Below, in pieces: positions 1 through 8,396 of a DNA stretch of 64,000 nucleotides. The DNA is from Rhodococcus pseudokoreensis (lineage in GTDB: Bacteria; Actinomycetota; Actinomycetes; Mycobacteriales; Mycobacteriaceae). The stretch's first letter is position 1, and every line of letters starts with the position of its first letter. The position numbers were made by a program, and so were the translations under genes. The notes below the pieces were generated by a model. That model made no database searches. It saw only the letters and a list, made by a program, of their open reading frames with translations, and was not told where the DNA came from. The stretch spans positions 4,960,001 to 5,024,000 of the forward strand of contig NZ_CP070619.1 in the NCBI RefSeq assembly GCF_017068395.1, written 5' to 3'.

Positions 1-979
1 CCAGTAGATCGCTGATGACGTTGTAGCCCGCGTAGCGGCCCATCGGACGCCCGTGCTGGCACGACATCACCGACAGGTGGCCCTCGTCCACCCGCGCCGC
101 GGCGACGTCACCCGCGGCGAATACGCCGGGCGAGCCGATCACCCGCAGATAGTCGTCGACCGGCAGGCGGCCGAGCCGGTCGCGCTCGGCATCGAGTTGT
201 GCGGTCAGCGGGTTCGCCCGCATGCCCGCGCACCAGACGACGGTGCTCGCCGCCAGCACCTCGCCGGAGGAGAGCGTCACCCCGTGCTCGTCGACCGCCG
301 CGACGCCGACACCGGTCATCGTCTCGACGCCGTTGTCGGACAGGCCCGCTTCGATCACCGGTCGCGCCGAGTCTCCCATGTCGGAACCGACGTGGGGATT
401 GTGGTCGATCAGCACCACCCGCGATTCGCCGTGGCAGGCCTTCGCGAGCATTGCGGGCAACTCGGACGCCGTTTCGATGCCGGTGAGTCCGGCGCCGACC
501 ACCACCGCGGTCGCCGCGCCGGCGCCCGCTCGGCCGTTGGACAGTGTGGCCAGGTGGCGCTGCAGCTTCATCGCGCCGTCGTACGTGTCCACGTCGAAGC
601 CGAATTCCCGCAGGCCGGGGATGTCGGGCTTCGCCACTCGGCTGCCCAGCGCCAGGACGAGGCGGTCGTAACGCTGCGTGCCTGCTGCCCCGTCGCCCGA
701 GACGGTGACGGTGCGCGCCGCGGTGTCGATCGCCGTCACCTCGGCGGTGATGTGCCCGACGCCGACCGGGTCGAGCAGGTCGGCCAGCGGGATGCGGCAC
801 GCGCTCAGGTCCGCTTCGTAGTTGCGGACCCGGATGTCGTGGAACGGCTTCGCGCTGATCGCCGTCACATCGACGGCGCCCGCTGCGCCGAGTTCGTCGA
901 GCCGCCGCGCTGCCCCCAGCGCGGCCCACAAACCGGCGAACCCCGAGCCGAGGACGAGGACGCGATCGGAATCGGTCAC
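1..979 (-). CDS. FAD-dependent NAD(P)H dehydrogenase-like oxidoreductase (3' end outside window)
   Basis: Two-dinucleotide-binding-domain flavoprotein of the type II NADH dehydrogenase / disulfide-reductase-like superfamily, which passes electrons from NAD(P)H through FAD to a quinone or other acceptor. The 326 visible residues show the N-terminal FAD motif GSGFAG (residues 11-16), a second dinucleotide motif GAGLTG (162-167) for NAD(P)H, and the late FAD motif AAGD (288-291). A GTG at 979 is taken as start because it lies ten residues before the first glycine motif, the usual spacing; the ATG at 987 reads into a stop. The reading frame is open at base 1, so the C-terminus is missing. Family is clear; the true acceptor is not known. 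Confidence 0.85.
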   Translation of the reverse strand, partial: MTDSDRVLVLGSGFAGLWAALGAARRLDELGAAGAVDVTAISAKPFHDIRVRNYEADLSACRIPLADLLDPVGVGHITAEVTAIDTAARTVTVSGDGAAGTQRYDRLVLALGSRVAKPDIPGLREFGFDVDTYDGAMKLQRHLATLSNGRAGAGAATAVVVGAGLTGIETASELPAMLAKACHGESRVVLIDHNPHVGSDMGDSARPVIEAGLSDNGVETMTGVGVAAVDEHGVTLSSGEVLAASTVVWCAGMRANPLTAQLDAERDRLGRLPVDDYLRVIGSPGVFAAGDVAAARVDEGHLSVMSCQHGRPMGRYAGYNVISDLL

Positions 980-1087
980 CCCGCCATCGTGCCAGGTCTA
1001 CGCCGCGACGACTGCCGGATCGCGATCACGCGCGATCAATCATTCAGAACCCGGATGCGTTCAGAGTGCCGACTTGATGCACGGTGG

Positions 1088-2050
1088 TCAGGAAGCAGGC
1101 GTGGTCGCGTCGAGGACAAGCTTCCCTCGGACGTGTCCTCCCCGACCCTCTTCGTGGGCGGCTTGCGCCGCGGCGAGGGGATACACCGAGCTGACTGTGG
1201 GCCGCACTGTGCCGTCCTCGACGAGCCGGGAGATTTTGGCCAGTGTGTCAGCGTTCGGTTCGACGCTGAAGTGTCGCGTCCGTATACCGCGTCGCTCGGC
1301 TTCGGCCTTGACCTGGTCCGGGACCTCTGCTGGCAGGGCAACGAGAACCCCGTCGCGCTCCAGCACGTCGAGGGACCGCTGTTGGACGTCGCCGCCGACG
1401 GTGTCGATCACGGCATGCACCGGAGCCACCGACGTCTCGAACCGCTGCTTGCGGTAGTCGACGAACTCGTCAGCGCCGAGCGATTTCACATACTCCCGGT
1501 TGGAGCCGGACGCGGTTGCGACCACGTGTGCTCCGAGTGCTTTCGCAAATTGCACGGCCAGATGGCCGACACCGCCCGAGGCGGCATGGATCAACACGCG
1601 TTGCCCTCGTTGTAGGCCGGCCTCGTCGAAGAGGGCCCGCCACGCCGTCAATCCGGTCATCGGCAGCGCCGCCGCTTGTATGTGGTCCAGGCTGGGCGGC
1701 TTGGCGACGACCTGACCGGCGGGGACTGACGCGTAATCGGCGTAGGCGTTGCCGGGTTCGGGCAGCCGAACCATTCCATAGACGCTGTCGCCCTGCTGGA
1801 ATCCGCTGACGTCGGTACCGACCACTTCCACAACTCCCGAGATGTCCCACCCCGGAATCCACGGCAGCGGAACATCGGGAAAGTATTCGAACCCGCCTTC
1901 GCCCAGCAGCCAGTCCAACACGTTGACTCCCGCAGCGTGCACCCGCACCAGGAGTTCGTCCCCGGCAGACTCGGGGCGGGGAGCATCCTCGTAGACCAGC
2001 TTCTCCGGTCCGCCGTAGGCGTGGCGCCGCACCGCTTTCATTTGTTCCAT
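1088..2050 (-). CDS. MDR-family NAD(P)-dependent alcohol dehydrogenase / quinone oxidoreductase
   Basis: Medium-chain dehydrogenase/reductase of 320 residues, the usual length for the zinc-independent quinone-oxidoreductase branch. N-terminal GroES-like fold (residues 1-125) and a Rossmann domain with the motif ASGGVGHLAVQFAKALGA near residue 160, the typical NADPH-binding signature of this group. No cysteine-rich structural zinc lobe is visible. It probably reduces quinones or alpha,beta-unsaturated carbonyls in the cytosol. It starts at an ATG preceded by an AGGAACATG-type context, stands alone, and its substrate cannot be told from sequence. The 286 bases upstream (2051-2336) hold no gene I can support. 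Confidence 0.9.
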   Translation of the reverse strand: MEQMKAVRRHAYGGPEKLVYEDAPRPESAGDELLVRVHAAGVNVLDWLLGEGGFEYFPDVPLPWIPGWDISGVVEVVGTDVSGFQQGDSVYGMVRLPEPGNAYADYASVPAGQVVAKPPSLDHIQAAALPMTGLTAWRALFDEAGLQRGQRVLIHAASGGVGHLAVQFAKALGAHVVATASGSNREYVKSLGADEFVDYRKQRFETSVAPVHAVIDTVGGDVQQRSLDVLERDGVLVALPAEVPDQVKAEAERRGIRTRHFSVEPNADTLAKISRLVEDGTVRPTVSSVYPLAAAQAAHEEGRGGHVRGKLVLDATTPAS

Positions 2051-2336
2051 GTTCCTCTTCGTCTCCGTCCTCTGTCACGTCAGTGACGACTGAAGAAATG
2101 TGAGGAATTTGAGACAGAAAGCAGTGGTCAAGCCGTGAGGAAGACCGGAAATGTCCCGTGGTCTGGATCGTGGTTCGCTGGACAGAACGGTCGTGTTCGC
2201 CCAACTGCGGTTCGCTGAGCGTCGTCGATGCCACGTATTCGGGCTGCGTGTTCAATGCCAACGCGAGCGAGATCCATCCGCCGCGTTCGAAGCCACCGCC
2301 GCTCCGTCGACGGAGACGACGTTCCCTGCTCGTCGG

Positions 2337-2640
2337 TCAAACGGCGTCTTCCCCGAACAACGACCGCTCGTCGGCGACGTCGTACTCGGCTACCGACGCC
2401 GTGAGCATCGCCGCGCCCTGCTCGTCGCTGGGGCCACTGCTGCGGAAGGTGTCGACCGCCGCCTGCGACTCCCAGCGCTCGAAGATGTTGATCCGGCCGG
2501 GGTCGATCAGGTCGGCGGAGATGGCGAAGTCGAGGCAGCCGGCCGCGCCGCGCGCCTGTTCGACGACGCTCACGCAGCCTGCGAGGTAGGACTCGCGCTG
2601 ATCCGGTTCGACGGTGATGTGCCCTGCGCACGATGACCAT
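2337..2640 (-). pseudogene. Antibiotic-biosynthesis-monooxygenase (ABM) domain protein, apparently frameshifted at its N-terminus
   Basis: The frame ending at 2337 encodes a clear ABM ferredoxin-like fold: a strand starting AGHITVEPDQ, then a helix rich in E/Q, then the strand pair around ISADLIDPGRINIFERW and a final helix. This family contains small cofactor-independent monooxygenases and quinol-modifying enzymes. The best start, ATG at 2640 with a GGGAG ribosome site eight bases upstream, encodes MVIV and then leaves the ABM frame at about 2628: one base missing or two extra would restore MVIVxAGHITV. No start codon exists in the ABM frame near the domain; the only in-frame start is at 2804 and would add an unrelated 55-residue leader. 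Either a real one-base indel or a sequence error. Confidence 0.55.
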
Positions 2641-2840
2641 GGGTTCGCTCCCGGTTCGGGTAGTCGGACACTTGTTCCGGAGTCGGGGTGATTCCGGGCC
2701 CGCGGGATATCGCGGAATATCTCCGAGGCCGGTACTGTTAAACGCGCTGACGGTGTCGGACATACCCCGGGTACCACATTAAATTCGTCGCCTAGAGCGA
2801 CCACTTGCCGAGAGGCGATATGACGGCACCGTCGCAGAAG

Positions 2841-2870
2841 CCGCCGGCACCTTCGGGTGCCGGCGGTTTT
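2841..2870. terminator. Hairpin terminator, 11-bp perfect stem with UUCG-type loop
   Basis: CCGCCGGCACC (2841-2851), TTCG loop, GGTGCCGGCGG (2856-2866), then TTTT on the + strand. It sits just past the stop of the minus-strand gene ending at 2887, so it most likely ends that transcript, although the T run favours the + strand. Confidence 0.7.
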
Positions 2871-2886
2871 CGTTGCGCAGTGGACC

Positions 2887-3132
2887 TTACTTGTCCTTCT
2901 TGTCCTTCCCGAGGCGGGCGGCGAGCATCGCCTTGCCCAGATCGCCGCCCTTCCGGCTGACGGCCTGGGCGCGGCGGAAGAAGTCGGCCAACTCGGCGTC
3001 GCCGTCCATGTCGGCGTCGGAGATGTAGCCCTCGAGACGCAGCGCGTTGCTCAGTGAGGCCTCGACGAACCAGATCAGGTTGTAGTCCTTGTCCCGTAGA
3101 CCCGTCACCGAACCGGCATCTTGTTCACTCAT
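2887..3132 (-). CDS. Conserved small acidic/basic protein of unknown function
   Basis: An 81-residue soluble protein, largely helical, with an aromatic core DYNLIWFVE near residue 16, an acidic middle (DADMDGDAEL) and a lysine-rich tail GKDKKDK. The pattern (short helical bundle, R-K-G-x-x-x-G-K-x-x-L-x-A-R-L motif near the end) resembles small conserved proteins of mycobacteria and rhodococci, recalled from memory and not searched. No membrane segment or signal peptide. Good coding character and a terminator right after it support a real gene. Function unknown. Confidence 0.75.
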   Translation of the reverse strand: MSEQDAGSVTGLRDKDYNLIWFVEASLSNALRLEGYISDADMDGDAELADFFRRAQAVSRKGGDLGKAMLAARLGKDKKDK

Positions 3133-3220
3133 CAGTGCGTCCTTCCCGAGAAACGGCCGACTGTCTTGTGGTTCCTGCCTACCCGTGTGGTTGCATCGTA
3201 GAACGTGAGGCGCGCCGGGC

Positions 3221-3550
3221 TCAGGCGAATGCCCAGTTCATCAGGACGACGTACAGCCCGGTCCCGACGACGATGGAGAGCACCGCGTTCTTACGCCACA
3301 GGTGTACCGCGGCCGTGGCCCCCACCGCGATCAATTCGGGGATCCCGTGCGACGGGGCGGTGACGGAGACGTTCTTCAGCGAGTACGCCACCAGGATCAG
3401 CATGATCCCGGCAGGCATGTAGACACCCAGGTAGCCGACGAGCGCGGACGACCGCAACGGCATGACGATCGCGAACGGGACCGCCCGCAGGGCGAACGTG
3501 ACCACCGCCATGATCGCGACGGCCGCGAGGATGTAACCGGGGTCAGGCAT
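3221..3550 (-). CDS. azlD: AzlD-type branched-chain amino acid exporter small subunit
   Basis: A 109-residue protein with about four hydrophobic segments, the size and layout of AzlD, the small partner of AzlC in the LIV-E branched-chain amino acid export family. It acts in the cytoplasmic membrane with the product of the overlapping upstream gene. Its ATG (3550-3548) lies inside the last codons of azlC (8-base overlap), which indicates translational coupling. Export substrate is inferred from the family; related pairs also move azaleucine or other amino acids. Confidence 0.9.
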   Translation of the reverse strand: MPDPGYILAAVAIMAVVTFALRAVPFAIVMPLRSSALVGYLGVYMPAGIMLILVAYSLKNVSVTAPSHGIPELIAVGATAAVHLWRKNAVLSIVVGTGLYVVLMNWAFA

Positions 3551-4286
3551 CGGCGGGCGCCTTTCTGCGTGTGACGAAGTACCGGACGACGAGCAGGCTC
3601 ACGAATGCGCCCATCGCGATCGGCAGCATGTGTTCGGCGTCGACGAGTCGCGCGGTCAGCGCGCAGGCCACGGCGATCGTGGGAACCGCGAAACCGCTCT
3701 GGGCCCGGATCGCCTCGATGGACAGCACGACGAACAGTGCGGTCAGTGCGAAGTCGAGCCCGACGATGTTCTCCGGGATCCACTGTGCTGCAGTCGCTCC
3801 GAGAATCGCCCCACCGATCCAGTACGCGTGGAGATACAGCTGCGAGTACACCATGACTCGACCCGTCATCGACCTCCGGTCGCCGGTGACCGACATGGCG
3901 TACGCCTCGTCGGTCAACGCGAACATGCTGTAGAACCGGGCGAGCCGGCCCTTGACCCTGTCGAGGGGAAAACTCAAGGCGTAGAACACGTGCCGGAAGT
4001 TCACCAGCAGCGCGGTCAGCGCGATGTAGGGGAGTGGCGTCAGGGTGGCGACCATGCCGACCGCGATGAATTCGAGGGAACCGGCGTAGATCAGCGAGGT
4101 GAAGACCAGCGCCCACCAGGGGTTGAGTCCCTGCTGGACCACGAGCACTCCGAGGGCGATCCCCAGCGGAACCAACCCGATCCCGACGGGGAGGGACGCC
4201 TGCAGGGCCCGACGCCATTCCGGGGTGTGCCGGTGGTCGGGGTCGACGACTGCGGTCCTGGAAAAGGGGGCTGGATCGATCACCAC
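3543..4286 (-). CDS. azlC: AzlC-type branched-chain amino acid exporter large subunit
   Basis: A 247-residue integral membrane protein with a hydrophilic N-terminus followed by the AzlC start region (LPVGIGLVPLGIALGVL) and the conserved stretch GSLEFIAVGM near residue 75. Family length is about 230-250. It forms the main channel of the LIV-E exporter with AzlD. The start is a GTG at 4286. The gene is divergent from an Lrp/AsnC regulator 78 bases away, the classic arrangement for amino-acid-responsive control of azlCD. Confidence 0.92.
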   Translation of the reverse strand: MVIDPAPFSRTAVVDPDHRHTPEWRRALQASLPVGIGLVPLGIALGVLVVQQGLNPWWALVFTSLIYAGSLEFIAVGMVATLTPLPYIALTALLVNFRHVFYALSFPLDRVKGRLARFYSMFALTDEAYAMSVTGDRRSMTGRVMVYSQLYLHAYWIGGAILGATAAQWIPENIVGLDFALTALFVVLSIEAIRAQSGFAVPTIAVACALTARLVDAEHMLPIAMGAFVSLLVVRYFVTRRKAPADA

Positions 4287-4363
4287 GCAAATCTATAGCA
4301 ACCATCCCGGTGCGCGATTGCGAGCGAATGCCCATAATCGAACTCTTGCGCAATAATAGTGCG

Positions 4364-4804
4364 ATGGATGACATCGATCACGCAATTCTCGACCACCTGC
4401 GCAACGACTCCAGTCTGACCAACACCGAATTGGCGGATCTCGTGGGTCTGACTCCCTCCCCGTGCCTGCGCAGGGTCAAGAAACTCGAGGCGGACGGCGT
4501 CATCACCGGCTACCGCGCCATCGTCAGCCAGGAGGCGCTCGATCGGGGATTCCAGGTGATCGTCACCGCCGAGATCGGGGTGAACGACCAGGCGACCATC
4601 GAGCAGTTCGAATCCCGGGTCGCCGCCTTCGACGAGGTGATCGAATGCCGGCGGCTGTTCGGGATCCCCGACTACTTCATCCGGGTCGCGGTCCGCGACC
4701 TCGCGACGTACGAGAACTTCATGGCCACCAAGCTCAGCGGACTCCCGGCCGTATCGCGGGTGACGTCGCTGATCACGATGAAGACCATCAAGAGCGCCGA
4801 CTGA
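4364..4804 (+). CDS. Lrp/AsnC-family regulator, probable controller of azlCD
   Basis: A 146-residue one-component regulator: N-terminal winged helix-turn-helix (DHAILDHLRNDSSLTNTELA, recognition helix around TPSPCLRRVKKLE) and a C-terminal RAM/Lrp ligand domain with the usual amino-acid-binding fold. The ATG at 4364 begins MDDIDHAIL, the normal Lrp N-terminus; an in-frame ATG at 4310 would add 18 atypical residues. Just before the start the sequence CGCA-ATAATAG-TGCG is a short dyad that could be its own operator. Divergent from azlCD, which it most likely regulates in response to branched-chain or related amino acids (inference from position). Confidence 0.9.
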   Translation: MDDIDHAILDHLRNDSSLTNTELADLVGLTPSPCLRRVKKLEADGVITGYRAIVSQEALDRGFQVIVTAEIGVNDQATIEQFESRVAAFDEVIECRRLFGIPDYFIRVAVRDLATYENFMATKLSGLPAVSRVTSLITMKTIKSAD

Positions 4805-4820
4805 CCTTTATTCTGGCGGT

Positions 4821-5795
4821 ATGCCCGACGACCTGCTGATCGCGCGGAATCCGGAAGCCGGTTCGACGCTTCCCTATCTGGTGAGGGTTCCGCTCGGACC
4901 GGGCGGCATCGTCGTCAAGGCGAAGCAGCCGTGGCCTCGCGAATCCAAGGTCTACTGCCACCGCGCCGACGAGTGGCCCGCCGACGCCGAGATTCTGGAG
5001 CGGCTCGAGGTTCGTTCGTGCACCCGGCGAGGCCCCGCGATCGACCTGGTGCTCACCCGTGCCCGGGAGAACCGCTCCCAACTGGTCATGACCCGAGCGC
5101 GGGGCCGGGAGATGATCTTCTGGCAGTCGCCGCGCACCGCCAAGCAGGCGAGGCCCGCCGTCACGGTGCCGACGGCGCGGGCGCACGGCCGCGTGCTCGA
5201 CATCGTCGTCGACACCGCCGAAAAGTATCCGTACACGTTCGGGAGGCAGCAGGCGACCACGGTCCGGCGACGGTTGTCGGCGGGGGACTATGCGGTCGAG
5301 GTCGGCGACGAGATCGTGGCGGTGGTGGAGCGCAAGACGCTCGAGGATCTTGCGGCGAGTCTGCTGTCCGGGCGGATGACGTACGCGGCGGCCGAGTTGA
5401 GCGCGCTGCCTCGGGCCGCGGTGGTGGTCGAGGATCGGTACAGCCGGCTGTTCAAGCTCGAACACGTCAGCGGCGCCAGGGTCGCCGAGGCGCTCGCCGA
5501 ATTGCAGGCCCGGTTCCCGGCGCTGCCGGTGACGTTCTGCGAGACGCGGCAACTGGGGCAGGAGTGGACGTATCGCTGGCTGGGTGCCTGCCTGCACGAG
5601 TGGGAATCGGCCCGGGCGACCAGCGATCTCGAAACGACGTTCGCGACAGCTCCGCCCGTGGCGCCCGCGAAAGTCGACGTGCAGCGCCCCGCGGTCGTCC
5701 GCGCCTGGGCTCGGACTCAGGGCATCGAGGTGTCGGAGAAGGGCCGGATCCCGGCAGCGGTGATGCGCGCGTTCTCGGCGGCTCACGCCGATTGA
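4821..5795 (+). CDS. ERCC4/XPF-type nuclease-domain protein with C-terminal Lsr2-like DNA-binding tail
   Basis: A 324-residue cytosolic protein. Residues about 130-250 hold an ERCC4 nuclease core: DIVVDTAEKYPYTF, then GDYAVEVGDEIVAVVERKT, matching the GD-x(n)-ERK-x3-D active-site pattern of XPF-like nucleases. The last 30 residues (VRAWARTQGIEVSEKGRIP) match the C-terminal DNA-binding domain of the nucleoid protein Lsr2, including the R-G-R-I-P AT-hook-like core. The two parts suggest a nuclease directed to AT-rich or minor-groove-accessible DNA. No XPF helicase domain or tandem HhH motif is seen. It starts 17 bases after the Lrp stop, possibly in the same transcript. A role in repair or in silencing or clearing foreign DNA is inference. 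Confidence 0.85.
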   Translation: MPDDLLIARNPEAGSTLPYLVRVPLGPGGIVVKAKQPWPRESKVYCHRADEWPADAEILERLEVRSCTRRGPAIDLVLTRARENRSQLVMTRARGREMIFWQSPRTAKQARPAVTVPTARAHGRVLDIVVDTAEKYPYTFGRQQATTVRRRLSAGDYAVEVGDEIVAVVERKTLEDLAASLLSGRMTYAAAELSALPRAAVVVEDRYSRLFKLEHVSGARVAEALAELQARFPALPVTFCETRQLGQEWTYRWLGACLHEWESARATSDLETTFATAPPVAPAKVDVQRPAVVRAWARTQGIEVSEKGRIPAAVMRAFSAAHAD

Positions 5796-5830
5796 TCCCG
5801 GTGACGCTGCGCACCCCTCCGCACTAAAAG

Positions 5831-5846
5831 GTAAAGAGTCCTTTAC
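5831..5846. promoter_or_regulatory. Short AT-rich dyad upstream of the CNNM/CorC pair
   Basis: GTAAAG-AGTC-CTTTAC, six-base arms, in an AT-rich patch that stands out from the surrounding GC-rich DNA, 119-134 bases before the start at 5965. Candidate operator or part of the promoter (TACTAT follows it, -10-like). Confidence 0.4.
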
Positions 5847-5881
5847 TATGGGTGGCTCGTACTCCTATTGCAGAGAGAGCC

Positions 5882-5971
5882 ATGACCAGCGCTTCGCGCC
5901 CCCGAAGACCCAGCCCGCCCCAGAGTGATCACCGCAGTCCCGGATGCAGGACGCGGGTGACACCATGGTGA
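5882..5971 (+). CDS. Possible 29-residue leader ORF overlapping the next start
   Basis: ATG at 5882 follows a purine-rich GAGAGAG patch and reads 29 codons, an arginine/proline-rich peptide (MTSASRPRRPSPPQ and onward) ending TGG-TGA. Its stop (5969-5971) lies just inside the start region ATGGTGACC of the CNNM gene (ATG at 5965), so translation of the two could be coupled. Nothing proves expression; it may be only a chance frame in the 5' leader. Confidence 0.3.
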   Translation: MTSASRPRRPSPPQSDHRSPGCRTRVTPW

Positions 5972-7332
5972 CCGTCCTGAGCATCGGCTTCGGCGTCGTC
6001 GTCGTATTACTGATCACCGCCCTGACCGGCTATTTCGTCGCGCAGGAATTCGCGTACATGTCGGTCGACCGTTCGCGGCTCAAGGCCAGGGCCGAGGCGG
6101 GAGACGCGGGCGCCGCCCGTGCGCTGGGCGTCACTCGCCGCACCTCGTTCATGCTGTCCGGCGCCCAGTTGGGCATCACGGTCACCGGTCTGCTCGTCGG
6201 TTATGTCGCCGAACCCCTGATCGGGCGCGGTCTCGGCGAACTCCTCGGCGGCGTCGGCATCCCGACCGCGGTCGGGATCGGTGTCGGTGCCGTCCTCGCC
6301 GTCCTGTTCTCCACCTTCGTCCAGATGCTGTTCGGTGAACTGTTCCCGAAGAACCTGGCGATCGCCCGTCCCGAACCGGTGGCCCGATGGCTCGCGCTGT
6401 CGACCACCGTCTACCTGAAGCTCTTCGGCTGGTTGATCTGGTTGTTCGACCAGTCGTCGAACCTGCTGCTGCGGGCGCTGCGGATCGAGCCGGTCCACGA
6501 CGTCGAACACTCGGCGACCGCGCGGGACCTCGAGCACATCGTCGCCGAATCCCGCGACGCCGGTGAGCTGCCGCGGGAACTGTCGACCCTGCTCGACCGG
6601 ATCCTCGACTTCCCCACCCGCACCGCCGGGCACGCCATGATTCCCCGCGCCCACGTCGACATCGTCCGGGCCGACGAACCCCTGATCAGCGTCCTCGGGA
6701 AGATGGGCGCCGGCCACACCCGCTATCCGGTCGTCGGGACCTCCTCCGACGACCTGCGCGGCGTCATCCACCTCCACGACCTGCTCGGCGAACAGCCCGA
6801 CGGGGTGGCCGCGTCCCGGGCCCGCGAGGCCGTCGTCGTGCCGACGTCGCTGCCGCTGCCCGACGTGCTGGAACAGTTGACGGCCGCCCGCGACGAGATG
6901 GCCCTCGTCGTCGACGAGTACGGCGGTTTCGCCGGCGTCATCACGATCGAGGATCTCGCGGAGGAACTCGTCGGTGAGATCGCCGACGAACACGATCCCG
7001 ACGAGGACGCGTCCGTGACGGGCTCCGAGTCCGAGGGCTGGACGATGCCCGGCGACCTGCACATCGACGAGGTGGAGCGCGTCCTCGGACACGACCTCCC
7101 GTCCGGTGACTTCGAGACGCTCGCCGGCGCCGTCATCGCGGAGTTCGGTGGTCTCCCCGTCGTCGGGGATGTGGTCGCGATTCGATTGAACCCGAATCCG
7201 GCCGACCTGATCACCGACGCCGACCCACCCGTGCGCAGCCTCGACGCCGAGGTTCGGGCGGTCGACAAGCACGTTCCGTCCTCGCTGTTCGTGAGGCTCC
7301 GCGTCCTGGAAAGCGAGACGACCGATGAGTAA
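5965..7332 (+). CDS. CNNM/CorC-type membrane protein (DUF21-CBS-CorC_HlyC), first of pair
   Basis: About 455 residues. N-terminal DUF21 transmembrane domain (residues 1-190; motifs EFAYMSVDRSRL and LGITVTGLLVGYVAEP), a pair of CBS domains (about 200-330, with VVDEYGGFAGVITIEDLAEE), and a C-terminal CorC_HlyC domain. Members of this family are linked to Mg2+/Co2+ efflux or resistance and sometimes, loosely, called hemolysins. I prefer ATG 5965 over ATG 5944: the former is the more usual N-terminus and neither has a strong ribosome site. It overlaps the next gene by eight bases and both form one operon. Confidence 0.88.
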   Translation: MVTVLSIGFGVVVVLLITALTGYFVAQEFAYMSVDRSRLKARAEAGDAGAARALGVTRRTSFMLSGAQLGITVTGLLVGYVAEPLIGRGLGELLGGVGIPTAVGIGVGAVLAVLFSTFVQMLFGELFPKNLAIARPEPVARWLALSTTVYLKLFGWLIWLFDQSSNLLLRALRIEPVHDVEHSATARDLEHIVAESRDAGELPRELSTLLDRILDFPTRTAGHAMIPRAHVDIVRADEPLISVLGKMGAGHTRYPVVGTSSDDLRGVIHLHDLLGEQPDGVAASRAREAVVVPTSLPLPDVLEQLTAARDEMALVVDEYGGFAGVITIEDLAEELVGEIADEHDPDEDASVTGSESEGWTMPGDLHIDEVERVLGHDLPSGDFETLAGAVIAEFGGLPVVGDVVAIRLNPNPADLITDADPPVRSLDAEVRAVDKHVPSSLFVRLRVLESETTDE

Positions 7333-8338
7333 TCCCTGGGTCGTCGTGGTGGTCACCGTCGGGTTGATCGCGGCGAGCGCGTTCTTCGTGGCGATCGAGT
7401 TCGCACTGATCGCCGCCCGCCGCCACCGCCTGGAGGACGCCGCCCCCACCAGCAGGGCGGCGCGGGCCGCCCTGCGCAGTGCATCCGAGTTGTCGGTGTT
7501 GCTCGCCGGATCCCAGCTGGGCATCACCGTGTGCACCCTCGCGCTCGGTGCCGTCACCAAGCCGGCCGTGCATCACTGGCTGACCCCGGCGTTCGCGGGG
7601 TGGGGTGCCCCGCTGTGGCTGGCGGACGTCCTCGGATTCGTCCTCGCCCTGATCATCGTCACGTTCCTGCACCTCGTCGTCGGCGAGATGGCGCCGAAGT
7701 CGTGGGCGATCGCGCACCCGGAGAAATCGGCGACCCTGCTGGCGATCCCGATGCGCGGGTTCATGTGGGCCACCCGCCCACTGCTGCTGGTGCTGAACCG
7801 GATGGCGAACCGGTGCCTGCGACTGTTCGGCGTGGAACCGGTCGACCAGGTCGGGGCGGGCCAGGATCCCGACGCGCTGCGTCACCTCGTCGAGCACTCC
7901 GCGACCGTCGGCACGCTCGACGAGCGGTACCACGGCCAGTTGACGAGCGCCCTCGAACTCCAGTCGCTCACCGTGCGGGACGTGGTGCGGCCGAACACCT
8001 CCCCGAGCAGTGTCGCCCCGGACGCGACCGCGGCGGCGATCAAGGCGGCCGCGGATCGAAGCAGCCACCTCCGGCTCCTCGTGCGCGACGACGACGGGAT
8101 CAAGGGTGTGGTGCACGCGCGGGACAGCCTCCGGGCAGGCGCCGCGGTGACGGCCGCCGACCTGATGCGCCCCGTGCTGACCCTCGACGCGGACGCCGCC
8201 GTGTACGAGGCGTTGCACACGATGCGCGAGACCCGCAGCCATCTCGCGATCGTCACCGACGACGGGCGACTGATCGGTGTCGTCACGTTGACGGACGTCC
8301 TCGCGCGCCTGCGTCCGGCGGCGGGGGCGTCCGCCTGA
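7325..8338 (+). CDS. CNNM/CorC-type membrane protein (DUF21-CBS), second of pair, no CorC_HlyC domain
   Basis: 337 residues: DUF21 membrane domain (N-terminal hydrophobic segment then FFVAIEFALIAARRHRL, LGITVCTLALGAVTKP) followed by CBS domains ending LIGVVTLTDVLARLRP. It lacks the terminal CorC_HlyC module present in its upstream neighbour, so the pair is asymmetric, as often seen in actinobacteria, which suggests a heteromeric transporter. The ATG at 7325 lies inside the end of the preceding gene. Substrate, most likely Mg2+ or another divalent cation, is inferred from the family. Confidence 0.87.
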   Translation: MSNPWVVVVVTVGLIAASAFFVAIEFALIAARRHRLEDAAPTSRAARAALRSASELSVLLAGSQLGITVCTLALGAVTKPAVHHWLTPAFAGWGAPLWLADVLGFVLALIIVTFLHLVVGEMAPKSWAIAHPEKSATLLAIPMRGFMWATRPLLLVLNRMANRCLRLFGVEPVDQVGAGQDPDALRHLVEHSATVGTLDERYHGQLTSALELQSLTVRDVVRPNTSPSSVAPDATAAAIKAAADRSSHLRLLVRDDDGIKGVVHARDSLRAGAAVTAADLMRPVLTLDADAAVYEALHTMRETRSHLAIVTDDGRLIGVVTLTDVLARLRPAAGASA

Positions 8339-8352
8339 CGTGTGCCGGACCC

Positions 8353-8378
8353 CGCGCCCGGCCTTCGTGCCGGGCGCG
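8353..8378. terminator. GC-rich hairpin between convergent genes
   Basis: CGCGCCCGGC (8353-8362), six-base loop CTTCGT, GCCGGGCGCG (8369-8378). It lies between the ends of the CNNM operon and the AIM24 gene and could stop both; no T run on either side. Confidence 0.6.
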
Positions 8379-8396
8379 ACAGGGGCACCCGCGCGG

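Noticed and set aside
53..1615. Long + strand open frame over the flavoprotein and MDR genes
   Set aside because: It is a GC-driven frame antisense to two well-supported genes and has low-complexity Arg/Gly composition without any known domain.
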